34,511 nt of DNA from Roseovarius sp. (GCA_021767845.1 JAASSQ010000003.1:1-34511); one strand, 5' to 3'. Shown: positions 24,003 to 32,847, counted from the stretch's first letter. The notes: generated by a model from the sequence alone, not told the origin. Program-made: numbers and translations.

Positions 24003-25541
24003 TTATCCTTTTCGCGGCTGGCGAATATGCAAGGGACGCACGCCGGAAACATTTTCGCCCCGTCGCGCGGTGACTGGGCGCGGGGACGTGGGACTGTCAC
24101 GCTCAGGACGCGGACGGGATTGAAGCATGCTGGTCGCACCTTGTTTTTCTCCCGCCTTCGCCGTCTGGTAGCGTCCCATCAGCGCCCCGGCGACCAGCCA
24201 GATGACAGGCGAGATACTCGCGTTCGGGATCAGGTTGATCAGGGCGCCCCCCATCACAAGGCAAAGGCCCGAGGTGGCGGCGCTCAAATTCAGCCGTTTG
24301 CGATTGAATGCCAGCAGAATCGTGGACATCCCCAGCAGCCCGAACTGCGCGATGTATCCAAGCCATCCATAGACCCCTGCTATGATCACCCAGTAGCCGT
24401 CGGTTATGCTAATATCGCGGCCTTTTTCATCGCGAACGCGATTGCGGCCCCAACTGCCCCAACCAGCCAAGGGTTTGCGGTTCGCACGCTCGAGCAACAG
24501 GTCTTCATTGTCGAACCGAACCTGCAGGGACGCGGCCCGGTTCGGATCGACCTGCTGGACCAAGGCATGAATCCTGTCGGTCGGGATCACATCTGCGCCG
24601 CGCAGCATCGGGAATAGAAGCACCGTGCCCGCGATGGCCGCGGCCAATAGCATCTGCATGCGGATGGTGAAAAAGAATATGGCCGGCACCAGCAGGGCGA
24701 CGACGATAAAGGCGGTTACGGTTTTGCAAAGAACAACGACGAAACACAGGTAAATGCCAGCGATGAGCCAGCGGGTCGCCTGGTTCGACCCCAGTTTTTC
24801 GCGCCACAGCGCCATCGCTGCAATGGCCGCCAAGGCGAACAGGATGGCCACCCAGATCCCGTGAAACAGAAAAATGACCGGGCGGAAGCCACCATATCTG
24901 AACTGCTGGGAAAATGATCCGATGTTGATTCCATAGATTTGCTTGCTCAACTGCGGGCTCATCCGCACTTCCCAAAGGGCCAGCAGAGAATACCCCAATG
25001 CGGCCACGACAAAGACTGTCAAAAGCACCACATGGCTTTCGGCGCTGGCCAGATAGCGCCGGGCCAGCAGGAACGGCGCCAGCGCGACAAGCAGGTCGAG
25101 ATTCAGCGACAGCCCGTCATACAACCGCATCCCGGCCTTGTAGGTATAACCGTCATAGATCGCCTCTGCATTGGTCAGAGTCGTGATGATCGGTGAGATG
25201 AAGAGCAAGATGATCAGCGACCAGAACAAAAGCCGCCCGCGCCGCACGACGAATTCGTGCTTGCCGCTGCACGTTGCCCCGTCCCGAACACGCGGCATTG
25301 GGGCGCCCTGCGCAGGTTTTCGCGTCACGACATAGCACATGATCGCCGCGAAAAGGCTGGGGACCAGCGCCTTGTTCCAACCCGGCAGCATCGGCAGATC
25401 AAACGCCGTGAAGCGTGGCAAAAGCATGTAACCGGCGATGATCGACCATGCCAACGCCTCGTCAAGCGGGCGCTTGCGGAACAAGATGACAACAACCAGC
25501 GGCCACAGGTAAAGGGCAAGATATGCGAAAGTCGAAGGCAT
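24003..25541 (-). CDS. Wzy-like polysaccharide polymerase / O-antigen ligase-type membrane protein
   Basis: This 512-residue protein has about ten hydrophobic spans (for example FAYLALYLWPLVVVILF at the start and GYWVIIAGVYGWLGYIAQFG near the end). A polar loop before the later spans contains LLLERANRKPLAGWGSWGRNR, like the GWG/G-R-rich periplasmic loop of the O-antigen ligase/polymerase (Wzy_C) group. The last 55 residues are a basic, Pro- and Arg-rich cytoplasmic tail. It should join lipid-linked repeat units at the periplasmic face; a ligase role is the alternative. It is the first gene of the minus-strand group and is divergent from a GT2 gene. The start ATG at 25541 has a poor ribosome binding site. 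Confidence 0.82.
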   Translation of the reverse strand: MPSTFAYLALYLWPLVVVILFRKRPLDEALAWSIIAGYMLLPRFTAFDLPMLPGWNKALVPSLFAAIMCYVVTRKPAQGAPMPRVRDGATCSGKHEFVVRRGRLLFWSLIILLFISPIITTLTNAEAIYDGYTYKAGMRLYDGLSLNLDLLVALAPFLLARRYLASAESHVVLLTVFVVAALGYSLLALWEVRMSPQLSKQIYGINIGSFSQQFRYGGFRPVIFLFHGIWVAILFALAAIAAMALWREKLGSNQATRWLIAGIYLCFVVVLCKTVTAFIVVALLVPAIFFFTIRMQMLLAAAIAGTVLLFPMLRGADVIPTDRIHALVQQVDPNRAASLQVRFDNEDLLLERANRKPLAGWGSWGRNRVRDEKGRDISITDGYWVIIAGVYGWLGYIAQFGLLGMSTILLAFNRKRLNLSAATSGLCLVMGGALINLIPNASISPVIWLVAGALMGRYQTAKAGEKQGATSMLQSRPRPERDSPTSPRPVTARRGENVSGVRPLHIRQPRKG

Positions 25542-25817
25542 GAAATCAATGCTCGGTCTTCAATGGCCGCGTGTTTGCCGAGGCGGTCAAATAATCCACC
25601 CCCCATCCTTCATACGAGGTTTGGCGCAATCTAGGAACCATGCATTATCCCGGCGGAAAGAAGTCGCCGCGACGCACATACCAATCCTGGCACGGGGCAA
25701 GCATTGTTTCGCGTCGCAAGACAGGGCTTTACGGGACAACCATGGGATTCCTATAGTTGGGCATTGATCCAGAGTTTCGGATTTTTCTTGGCAATTCGTA
25801 CGGCTCTTACGCCAGAC
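25542..25817. promoter_or_regulatory. Divergent intergenic region, polymerase and GT2
   Basis: In these 276 bases I see no gene with convincing structure, although the plus-strand frame stays open back to 25704. It should hold promoters for both directions. A short near-palindrome GTCGCCGCGAC occurs at 25664-25674; nothing else stands out. Confidence 0.35.
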
Positions 25818-26777
25818 ATGCACAAAGTCGTTGTTTCGATCATAAATTACCGGACGGCGGAGATGACGATCCGCTGCATTCAGTCCGTGCTCGACGATCT
25901 TGCGGGGATCGACGGCCACGTCGTCGTGGTTGACAATTGCTCGGGCGACGGCTCGGTCGAGACGATCGCGGCATGGATCGAGGATTTGCCGGACGGCGCT
26001 CCGGTCAGCCTTGTTCGGTCGGCCACGAATTCGGGGTTCTCGGGCGGCCACAACCAGGGGATCGGTGCCCGCAAGGCCGAATTTTACCTTGTTCTGAATT
26101 CTGATGCGATCGTGCGTCCGGGCTTTTTCTCGGCAATCCTGGCCGCGGCGGAGACCCACCCCGAGGCCGGACTTCTCGCGCCTTGTATCGAAACGGACGA
26201 CGGTGAACCGCAAGTCAGCTGTTTCCGCTTTCCCTCGCCGGCCAGCGAAATGATGCGCGGAGCTCAGAGCGGGCCAGTCAGCCGCATCCTGGCGGGGCAT
26301 CAGGTGGCGCTGTCTATGCCCCCCCGTGCAGACCAGATCGAATGGGCCAGCTTCGCGTGTATCCTGTTGCGGGCGCGGATGCTGGCACGGATCGGCCCCA
26401 TGGACGAAGGGTATTTCCTTTATTTCGAGGATGTCGAATACTGCTGGCGCGCGCGTCAGGCAGGGTGGCGCATCGCCTATGTGCCAGAAGCCCGCAGCGT
26501 GCACTACCGAGGCGGCAGCGGACCCGTGAAAGCCCTCGCGAGAGAACGCAAGCGGCTTCCGCCATATTACTATGCCTCGCGAACTCGGCTGTTTCGTCAG
26601 ACACGCGGTGTTTTCGGGCCTTTTCTGGCCAATGCCGCGTGGTTCTCGGGCCGTGTGATCGCACGGCTCCGGGTGCTGGCAGGGAAATCCGTCCCGCCCA
26701 GCAATGCGCATGAGGCGCGCGATATCTGGATCAACGTCCTGTCGCCCCTCGGCGACAGGCGCGAAACCGGGGCTTGA
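25818..26777 (+). CDS. GT2 glycosyltransferase (rhamnosyltransferase-like)
   Basis: This 319-residue protein has a GT-A fold: VVVSIINYRTAEMTIRCIQSV, VVVVDNCSGDGSVE, NSGFSGGHNQGIGARKAE, and the metal-binding LVLNSDAIVRPG (Asn-Ser-Asp in the DXD position). GYFLYFEDVEYCWRARQAGW carries the likely catalytic acidic cluster (FEDVE). This pattern is common in rhamnosyl and related transferases of surface polysaccharides. It acts in the cytoplasm on the lipid-linked chain. The ATG at 25818 places the first strand at the N-terminus; the upstream extension in frame is unlike the family. It is followed three bases on by the sulfotransferase gene. Confidence 0.9.
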   Translation: MHKVVVSIINYRTAEMTIRCIQSVLDDLAGIDGHVVVVDNCSGDGSVETIAAWIEDLPDGAPVSLVRSATNSGFSGGHNQGIGARKAEFYLVLNSDAIVRPGFFSAILAAAETHPEAGLLAPCIETDDGEPQVSCFRFPSPASEMMRGAQSGPVSRILAGHQVALSMPPRADQIEWASFACILLRARMLARIGPMDEGYFLYFEDVEYCWRARQAGWRIAYVPEARSVHYRGGSGPVKALARERKRLPPYYYASRTRLFRQTRGVFGPFLANAAWFSGRVIARLRVLAGKSVPPSNAHEARDIWINVLSPLGDRRETGA

Positions 26778-26780
26778 TTG

Positions 26781-27629
26781 ATGCCCCTGCCTGATTTCCT
26801 CCTTGTCGGTGCCATGAAATGTGGCACCAGCACTCTGGCGGCACAGCTTGGCGCCCAGCCGGGCCTGTTCATGACCGACCCCAAAGAGCCGAATTTCTTT
26901 TCCGACGATGCAATCTTTGCCAAAGGGCGGGATTGGTATGAACGCCTGTTCGACCAGGCCGGGAGGGACATCAAGGGCGAGGCCAGCACACACTACACCA
27001 AGCTGCCGACCCATCCCGCGACCCTCGGGCGCATGCGCGCGATGCTGGACGCCCCTCGGATCATCTACCTTATCCGTGATCCGGTGGCGCGCGCGGTGTC
27101 GCACTATATCCATGAATGGACGATGGGTGTCATGTCGGGGGAAATTGAACGGGCGTTCGCCGAGCATGCCGAATTGATCGAGTATGGCCGCTATGCGATG
27201 CAGATCGCGCCCTATGTCAAGGCTTACGGCAAGGACAATGTTCTGATCCTGAGCCTTGAAACGATGAAAGCCGCACCGCAATCCACGCTGGAACGGGTTT
27301 GTGAGTTCCTCGGTCATGATGGCAGGCCCGAATGGCGCGAAGACCACGCGCGGGTCAATGCCTCCGGCGAGCGGGTCAAGCGCTTTCCCATGCACCGGCT
27401 GGTGTTCGACAATCCCGTCGCGGCAACGCTGCGCCGAACACTGGTTCCGCAATCCATCCGTGATCGGATCAAGAAATCGCGCCAGATTCAGGATCGGCCC
27501 GAGCTGACCCCTGCCCTGACGCACAAGTTGCGGACCATTTACACCAAGGATTTCGCACGCCTGAACGAGTTGTTCCCCGAGCGCGAGGATTTGCGCGCCA
27601 GCTATCCGTTTCTGACCAATGCAGGATGA
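26781..27629 (+). CDS. Sulfotransferase 3 (heparan-sulfate-type, sulfotransferase domain)
   Basis: This 282-residue protein is a clear PAPS-dependent sulfotransferase. FLLVGAMKCGTSTLAAQL (6-23) is the 5'-phosphosulfate loop with Lys13, KEPNFFSDD (35-43) is the motif typical of the heparan sulfate N/O-sulfotransferase group, and IIYLIRDPVARAVSHYIHEW (94-113) is the 3'-phosphate motif with Arg99 and Ser107. This is the strongest evidence in the window that the polysaccharide carries sulfate esters. The position sulfated is unknown. It starts at the ATG at 26781, three bases after the GT2 stop, and overlaps the next GT2 gene by 11 bases, so the three are one operon. Confidence 0.95.
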   Translation: MPLPDFLLVGAMKCGTSTLAAQLGAQPGLFMTDPKEPNFFSDDAIFAKGRDWYERLFDQAGRDIKGEASTHYTKLPTHPATLGRMRAMLDAPRIIYLIRDPVARAVSHYIHEWTMGVMSGEIERAFAEHAELIEYGRYAMQIAPYVKAYGKDNVLILSLETMKAAPQSTLERVCEFLGHDGRPEWREDHARVNASGERVKRFPMHRLVFDNPVAATLRRTLVPQSIRDRIKKSRQIQDRPELTPALTHKLRTIYTKDFARLNELFPEREDLRASYPFLTNAG

Positions 27630-28596
27630 TCCGGCCACGGGCGCGGTCGTCATTGGCCGCAACGAAGGAGACAGGCTGATCCGCTGCTTCAATTCGGTTC
27701 GCGGTCGAGTGGCGCATATAGTCTATGTCGACTCCGGCTCCACCGACGGCAGCGTGGCCGCCGCCCGCGCGCACGGGGTTCACGTCGTCGAGCTTGATTT
27801 GAACAAACCGTTTACCGCCGCCCGGGCACGCAACGAAGGCCTTGCGGCGCTGCTGGACTTGTCGCCGGTTGAGTACGTGCAATTCATCGACGGCGATTGC
27901 GAGTTGCAACGGGGCTGGCTCACGGTCGCGCTGCCGTTTCTGCAGAGCTCGAAGGATGCTGCCGTGGCCTTTGGTCGCCGGCGCGAACGTTTCCCAGAAG
28001 CCTCGGTCTACAACCGCCTGTGCGATTGGGAATGGGACCGCCCGGTTGGCGAAGCGGAATCCTGCGGCGGAGATGCCCTGATGCGCACTCGCGCACTGCA
28101 GCAGGTGGGCGGTTACAATCCAAACCTGATTGCAGGTGAAGAGCCGGACTTGTGCGTGCGGATGCGCGAAAAGGGTTGGCGCATCTGGCGGCTGGATCAC
28201 GAAATGACCCTGCACGACGCAGCGATGACACGGTTCGGCCAATGGTGGGCCCGCACAAGACGGGCCGGCCACGCCTTTGCCGAGGGTGCGGCCCTGCACG
28301 GCTCGGGGCCCACCCGGCACTGGGTGCGCGAAACCCGAAAGGCCGTGATTTGGGGACTGGTGTTGCCGTCGATGATCGTGCTTGCCGCATTGATACTGGG
28401 CCCTTGGGGTTTGGTCGGGCTTGCGATCTATCCCCTGCAACTGGTGCGGCTGGCCCTGCGCGAGGGTGGTGGCAAAGCGGCATGGGAGCGGGCCTTTTTC
28501 CTGGTAATCGGCAAATTCCCCGAAGCGTTGGGTGTGGTGCAGTACTGGTGGGGCCGGCTGTCGGGCCGGCGTGGACGTTTGATCGAATACAAGTAA
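27619..28596 (+). CDS. GT2 glycosyltransferase with C-terminal membrane segment
   Basis: This 325-residue GT-A transferase begins with AVVIGRNEGDRLIRCFNSV and IVYVDSGSTDGSVAAARAHG, has FTAARARNEGL, and the metal site FIDGDCELQRGW (Asp-Gly-Asp). EEPDLCVRMREKGWRIWRLD is the acceptor-side acidic motif. From about residue 245 there are two hydrophobic segments (GLVLPSMIVLAALILGPWG and following), so it is likely membrane-anchored. It adds a sugar to the lipid-linked chain; the donor is unknown. Its start overlaps the sulfotransferase gene by 11 bases, which points to translational coupling. Confidence 0.9.
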   Translation: MQDDPATGAVVIGRNEGDRLIRCFNSVRGRVAHIVYVDSGSTDGSVAAARAHGVHVVELDLNKPFTAARARNEGLAALLDLSPVEYVQFIDGDCELQRGWLTVALPFLQSSKDAAVAFGRRRERFPEASVYNRLCDWEWDRPVGEAESCGGDALMRTRALQQVGGYNPNLIAGEEPDLCVRMREKGWRIWRLDHEMTLHDAAMTRFGQWWARTRRAGHAFAEGAALHGSGPTRHWVRETRKAVIWGLVLPSMIVLAALILGPWGLVGLAIYPLQLVRLALREGGGKAAWERAFFLVIGKFPEALGVVQYWWGRLSGRRGRLIEYK

Positions 28597-28618
28597 CGAC
28601 ACCCCTCAGCGAGTGTCG
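28597..28618 (+). terminator. Candidate stem-loop terminator after the GT2 gene
   Basis: CGACAC (28597-28602) and GTGTCG (28613-28618) form a six-bp stem around a ten-base loop, directly after the TAA stop. No U-run follows, so it is at best a weak or factor-assisted terminator between two convergent gene groups. Confidence 0.35.
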
Positions 28619-28671
28619 CGCGCTGATGCTTCGGTTCTGGGGCCTTGATACCCTCAAGGAGATGGCGACTG

Positions 28672-29475
28672 TCAGCCTTCCGCAGCGTTGCGCAACAATG
28701 TCTCATGCGCTGTGCCGCGCACGGCTTGAAGGCAGTCTTCGAAATTCTCGATCACTTGATTGGCAGGCGCGCGGATGATCTTGGTCATGCGCTCGCGTGT
28801 CGTGACAGGCGCGACCCCCAGAAACCCGAACACGCTTTCCATGATCCGCTGGCGGCTTTCCGGCTCCGCGAACAACTCATCGTAACGGATGACGAATTTG
28901 CGATGGTCCGGCAAGCGCGCCAACATGGCGTCGAGATCGGCGTTCTCGGCTTCGATATCGCACAGCAGGGCGGCGATGCGATCCGGGTCGATGTGCAGAG
29001 TGCGGGTCTTGCCACCTGACCCGCCTCGCGCGGCAACCACACCTGTGGCGCCCAGCATCGCATTGGAAATCATCCGGTCCACAACGTTTTCACGGACCAG
29101 GCCAATCACCTTGATGTCCGGTCGTGCGTCAAGGTAGCGCGTCAGCCCATAGCGTCGGAAGTTGAGCGAAAAGTCCTTTATGCCGAATGTCTTGAGATCG
29201 CGCCGCCGCTTCGCGGACGCGCGCTGACCAGCCATCGTCTTGCTCAGCGATCGGAGTGCATTCACGCTGCGCAGGAAAGTCGGCGAATACAGCACCCAAT
29301 CCAGGAATGCCTCGTCCGATCGGGGCAGCAAAAAAGTCTTGCGCTGCAGCTTTCGGATCGTGTTCCACTCACCAAGGACTTCTCCGAAGTTCAGCACCTC
29401 GGGGCTTTGATTGAGCATGTCTCGCAGAGTGTTGCTGCCGCTGCGGCCAAGCGTGAGGATGACGTGGTGCTCCAT
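28672..29475 (-). CDS. Sulfotransferase-like protein 4
   Basis: This protein of 267 residues (from the ATG at 29475) begins with a short strand and the P-loop LTLGRSGSNTLRDML (7-21). The second motif, KVIGLVRENVVDRMISNAML, keeps an Arg and a Ser at the expected spacing. The GRSGS form with a short N-terminus resembles the Stf0/LPS-sulfotransferase-like group. Sulfation of a glycan or lipid is inferred from this; the divergent second motif lowers certainty. An upstream in-frame ATG at 29526, overlapping the previous gene by 19 bases, would give 284 residues, but its AAGGA sits directly against the start codon with no spacing. It is the second gene of a minus-strand pair with a GT2. Confidence 0.75.
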   Translation of the reverse strand: MEHHVILTLGRSGSNTLRDMLNQSPEVLNFGEVLGEWNTIRKLQRKTFLLPRSDEAFLDWVLYSPTFLRSVNALRSLSKTMAGQRASAKRRRDLKTFGIKDFSLNFRRYGLTRYLDARPDIKVIGLVRENVVDRMISNAMLGATGVVAARGGSGGKTRTLHIDPDRIAALLCDIEAENADLDAMLARLPDHRKFVIRYDELFAEPESRQRIMESVFGFLGVAPVTTRERMTKIIRAPANQVIENFEDCLQAVRGTAHETLLRNAAEG

Positions 29476-29507
29476 GATCAGGCTTCGGCTCCGTTGCGGA
29501 ATGGCAT

Positions 29508-30383
29508 TCAGCGCCCCCTGTTCCATTCCTTGCTGTCCCCGCGCAGGCGCACCGCGACATGCACGCCGGCATAGACAAGAAAGGATACAGGCATTGTCAA
29601 AAACAGTCTTGCCAGTCTTGTGCGCGTGACCCGGGCCTTGCCCTCGCGGGCGGGCATGTCCGGGTAAAGCCTGTGGATTTCGCGCACTCCCGCATCCTGC
29701 CTGCGCCGCACCTTGACGAGGTTGGCAAAGCCTTCGACCATCGGCCAGTGATAGCGCGCAGGCACCTCGATGCGTTCATCCGGGGTGAAAAGCAGCCGCA
29801 CGTAGGTATCGTCGGAAATGATGTCCGGGAACTCTCCCCATCGCCCGCGCCCGGCCCGATTGACGGCGAATAGCCCCGCCCCCACCGCACCGCCCTGCAC
29901 GAAGGGTAGCCGCGTCCAGAACCGGGCGTAGCGCCGGGTGATCCAGGTTTTCGCAGGCGCGACATTCAGTGTGCCGGTCGCATAGCGCGGTGCACTCGTC
30001 GCCAGTGCGAGCCGGATCTGGCCCAGCACTCCGCTGTCCAGTCGCACGTCCGCATCGAGAAAGACCAGCTCGTTCCCCTTTGCGGCACTGTCCCCGGCGT
30101 TGAGTGCGTTGACCTTGCCGGCGCGGGGCACATCAACGATGACCAGCGACCAACCGCGCGCGTCGAAGCCGGGCCGGTACGCGGCTGCGACATCGACGGT
30201 TCGATCAGTGCAGGCATTGGCCGCCAATATCACCTCGACCGTTCCGGCGCTGTCATCCTGGTCCAGAAGAGATTGCAGGCACGGCCCGATATAGGCCTCC
30301 TCGTTGCGGGCCGCTATGATGACGGACAGGATACCGTCCGCTTCCTGTTCATCCGTTCCATCCAGTTTGGCCTGCGCCGCCAT
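29508..30383 (-). CDS. GT2 glycosyltransferase
   Basis: This 291-residue GT-A transferase has LSVIIAARNEEAYIGPCLQSLL, EVILAANACTDRTVDVA, a Lys-rich segment GKVNALNAGDSAAKGNE, the metal site LVFLDADVRLDSG (Asp-Ala-Asp), and EFPDIISDDTYVRLLF with the downstream acidic motif. A hydrophobic segment near the C-terminus (LFLTMPVSFLVYAGVHVAV) suggests membrane association. Donor and acceptor cannot be assigned. The ATG at 30383 follows AAAGGGATTC, a fair ribosome binding site; a longer frame to 30494 has unlike composition. It is upstream of the sulfotransferase gene and may overlap it. Confidence 0.88.
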   Translation of the reverse strand: MAAQAKLDGTDEQEADGILSVIIAARNEEAYIGPCLQSLLDQDDSAGTVEVILAANACTDRTVDVAAAYRPGFDARGWSLVIVDVPRAGKVNALNAGDSAAKGNELVFLDADVRLDSGVLGQIRLALATSAPRYATGTLNVAPAKTWITRRYARFWTRLPFVQGGAVGAGLFAVNRAGRGRWGEFPDIISDDTYVRLLFTPDERIEVPARYHWPMVEGFANLVKVRRRQDAGVREIHRLYPDMPAREGKARVTRTRLARLFLTMPVSFLVYAGVHVAVRLRGDSKEWNRGR

Positions 30384-30640
30384 ATGTTTGAATCCCTTTG
30401 CCCGCGTCGTCCGTGGAACGTGTGAGGTGATCAGATCGATAGCCGGTTCCGGCCTCTTCTGTCGATGTTCCGACCCAATTTCCCCCGCCAGCACCGAAAC
30501 ATTGGACGGGCTTGCAGCGCTGGTCTACAAAAATAGCAAGGCGCCTTGGTGGGTAGCCTGAAGGTTTTTGTTTTTTTTGAGGACAAGCATTTCCCCGATA
30601 CGGCCATATTCATGACAAGCACCTGGGGCAGGAAGCCCAA
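30384..30640. promoter_or_regulatory. Divergent intergenic region with palindrome and T-tract
   Basis: These 257 bases separate a minus-strand GT2 gene from the plus-strand oxidoreductase operon. A perfect 12-bp palindrome CAAGGCGCCTTG lies at 30537-30548, followed by a T-rich tract TTTTTGTTTTTTTT at about 30565-30578. The tract could be a promoter-upstream (curved) element or, with weak pairing before it, part of a terminator-like structure. No gene is seen here. Confidence 0.4.
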
Positions 30641-31786
30641 ATGACGCGGATTGGCATCATAGGCACGGGCTTTGTGGCCGATCTTTACATGCGGTCACTG
30701 GAAACGGCGCAAGGTCTCGATCTGATTGGCGCGCATGACGTGCGCGATGCGCGTCTGTCGCAATTCTGCGAATATTGGAACGTGAAAGCGTTCGAAACCC
30801 GTGACGCCCTGCTGTCGGCGATAGGCCCGGGAGGGATCTTGCTTAATCTCACCAACCCTTTGGCGCATTACGAGATCAGCAAGGCCGGGTTGGCCGCAGG
30901 CTGCCATGTGTATTCCGAGAAACCCCTGGCGATGCGGATGGATCACGCCCAGGACCTGCACGCACTTGCCGCCAAGGCGGGCCTTATGCTGGCTTCGGCC
31001 CCCTGCAGTTTTCTGGGCGAGGCCGCGCAGACCGTCGGGGCGGCCTTGCGCGGGGCCGTAGCGGGGAAACCCAGGCTGATCTATGCCGAGCTGGACGATG
31101 GTTTCATTCCACAGGCACCCTATGCCAAATGGCAAAGCGAAAGTGGCGCGCCGTGGCCCGCAGGCGATGAGTTCAGGGTAGGATGCACGCTGGAACATGC
31201 AGGGTATTACCTGACATGGCTGATCGCACTTTTCGGATCGGTGCGCACCGTGGTCGCGGCCTCAAGCCGGCAGGTCAGCGACCAGCTGCCGGTGGATGAT
31301 CCGGCACCCGATGTTTCGGTGGCGATCCTGTTTTTCGCGTCGGGCGTGATGGCGCGGCTGACATGCTCAATCATCGCGCCGCACGATCACGCCCTGCGGA
31401 TCATCTGCGACAAGGGCGTGATCGAACTGGACGAGGCCTGGAACAACGCAGCCAAGGTCCGGTTTCGTCGGCGCTTCGCAATACGTCGGCGGCTGGTATC
31501 TGCACCGTTTGCCCGCACCCTGCGTGTGCCCGGGCCGACCCGTCCCAAGACTGGCCGGTGGGGCTCGGCCTCGATGAACTTCATGCTGGGCGTTTCCGAA
31601 ATGGCCGAGGCGATCGTTCAGAACCGCCCATCGCGCATGTCAGCGGACCTTGCCCTGCACCTCACTGAAGTGACCTTGGCCATCCAGAACGCGGGCGAAA
31701 CGACCGGGGCGCAAACGATGCGAAGCAGGTGTGACCCGATCCAGCCGATGCCGTGGGCGCAACGTCTGAAAAGGGGCCGGCGATGA
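30641..31786 (+). CDS. Gfo/Idh/MocA-family oxidoreductase A
   Basis: This 381-residue NAD(P)-dependent oxidoreductase starts with MTRIGIIGTGFVADLYMRSL, a Rossmann GxGxxA turn. The catalytic motif YSEKPLAM (about residues 91-98) contains the family's Lys. The C-terminal half has the alpha/beta fold expected for substrate binding. In polysaccharide clusters such enzymes modify nucleotide sugars (for example 3-keto or uronic-acid steps), in the cytoplasm; the substrate here is unknown. AGGAAG lies eight bases upstream of the ATG. Its stop overlaps the next gene's start as ATGA, so the two may act as a pair. Confidence 0.92.
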   Translation: MTRIGIIGTGFVADLYMRSLETAQGLDLIGAHDVRDARLSQFCEYWNVKAFETRDALLSAIGPGGILLNLTNPLAHYEISKAGLAAGCHVYSEKPLAMRMDHAQDLHALAAKAGLMLASAPCSFLGEAAQTVGAALRGAVAGKPRLIYAELDDGFIPQAPYAKWQSESGAPWPAGDEFRVGCTLEHAGYYLTWLIALFGSVRTVVAASSRQVSDQLPVDDPAPDVSVAILFFASGVMARLTCSIIAPHDHALRIICDKGVIELDEAWNNAAKVRFRRRFAIRRRLVSAPFARTLRVPGPTRPKTGRWGSASMNFMLGVSEMAEAIVQNRPSRMSADLALHLTEVTLAIQNAGETTGAQTMRSRCDPIQPMPWAQRLKRGRR

Positions 31787-32847
31787 GCGATGCCATCAGA
31801 TTGGGAATCGTCGGTACCGGCCGAATGGCGGCCAGGATGGTGCAGGTCGTGACCCTTGCGCCGGACCTGGTGGTGCAAGCGGTAGCCTCGGGACAACCTG
31901 AGCGCGCCCGATGGTTCGCGGCGCAATGCGGGACGGGCGATGCGATGGAGACGGTCTCGCAGATGGTCGCAAGCGACCGCGTGGATGCGATATACGTGGC
32001 CGGTCGCACCCGGGATCATGCCGCCGTCGCGCACGAGGCCGTGCGCGCGGGCAAGCCCGTACTGGTGGAAAAACCACTGACCGCCGACCCCGACACCGCG
32101 CATGCACTGGCCAAAGCGGCCAGCGAATCAAAGTGCCTTCTGGTTGAAAACCTTTGGTGCCTTGCTTTGCCCGCCTATCGTGCGCTTGCCGATCACCTTG
32201 CCAGCGGCAGCTATGGCACAGCCTTGCATCTGCATTTCGACTTCGGGTACCCGGTGCAGCCCGAAAGCTATCCGTCACTGTTCGACGCGCGGGATGGTGG
32301 CGCAACCCTGGATCGCGGCGTCTACGGTGTGTCGCTGGCCTTGCACCTTCTGGGCCCCGTTACAAAGGTTCAATGCGCGGCACAAACCGATGGCAAGGGC
32401 GTCGATCTGGTGTCCAGCATTCAATTGCAGCACGCATCGGGGGCCACGTCGCACGTAGCGGTCGCGCTCAATGCGCTGATGTCGAACACGGCCTCCCTGG
32501 CCTGCACGCATGGTTTTCTGGGGCTCGGGGCGCCGGCGGTCGGATCCGAGATATTGCAGGCCACGCAGATGCTGCCGCAGGTGGCGCCGCAGGCTGATCC
32601 GGGTCGGCACCCAGGGATAACGCAACGGATCAAGACCGCGCCCCTGGCCCGCCACTTCAAGCGACGGCGCGATGCGTCTGCCGGTCGGTTCTTGAGCTAC
32701 GGCGCCGATCCTTACCTGCCTATGCTGTCCCACTTTGCCGACATGATACGGTCAGGCCAAACCGAAAGCGATCTTGTTCCGCTGGACCTGTCAGTGCGCG
32801 TTCAGGACATCCTTGACGAGGCGCGCCGTCAGGCAGGCAAGGTTTAG
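31783..32847 (+). CDS. Gfo/Idh/MocA-family oxidoreductase B
   Basis: This 354-residue protein has the same two-domain layout: IRLGIVGTGRMAARMVQVV (NAD-binding turn), VDAIYVAGRTRDHAAVA, the catalytic VLVEKPLTADPD with the EKP Lys, and GGATLDRGVYGVSLALHLLG, the substrate-side motif. It differs clearly in sequence from its neighbour, so it is not a recent duplicate. It overlaps the upstream gene by four bases (ATGA), with AAGGGG ahead of the start. A two-step modification of one nucleotide sugar by both enzymes is a reasonable but untested idea. Confidence 0.92.
   Translation: MSDAIRLGIVGTGRMAARMVQVVTLAPDLVVQAVASGQPERARWFAAQCGTGDAMETVSQMVASDRVDAIYVAGRTRDHAAVAHEAVRAGKPVLVEKPLTADPDTAHALAKAASESKCLLVENLWCLALPAYRALADHLASGSYGTALHLHFDFGYPVQPESYPSLFDARDGGATLDRGVYGVSLALHLLGPVTKVQCAAQTDGKGVDLVSSIQLQHASGATSHVAVALNALMSNTASLACTHGFLGLGAPAVGSEILQATQMLPQVAPQADPGRHPGITQRIKTAPLARHFKRRRDASAGRFLSYGADPYLPMLSHFADMIRSGQTESDLVPLDLSVRVQDILDEARRQAGKV

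Noticed and set aside
24003-25541. The multi-span protein as an exosortase
   Set aside because: It is larger than exosortases and lacks a visible Cys/Arg/His active-site pattern; its periplasmic loop fits the Wzy/O-antigen ligase group.
25587-27692. A 701-codon minus-strand open frame
   Set aside because: It is antisense to the GT2 and sulfotransferase genes, both of which have clear motifs. It shows no recognisable domain.
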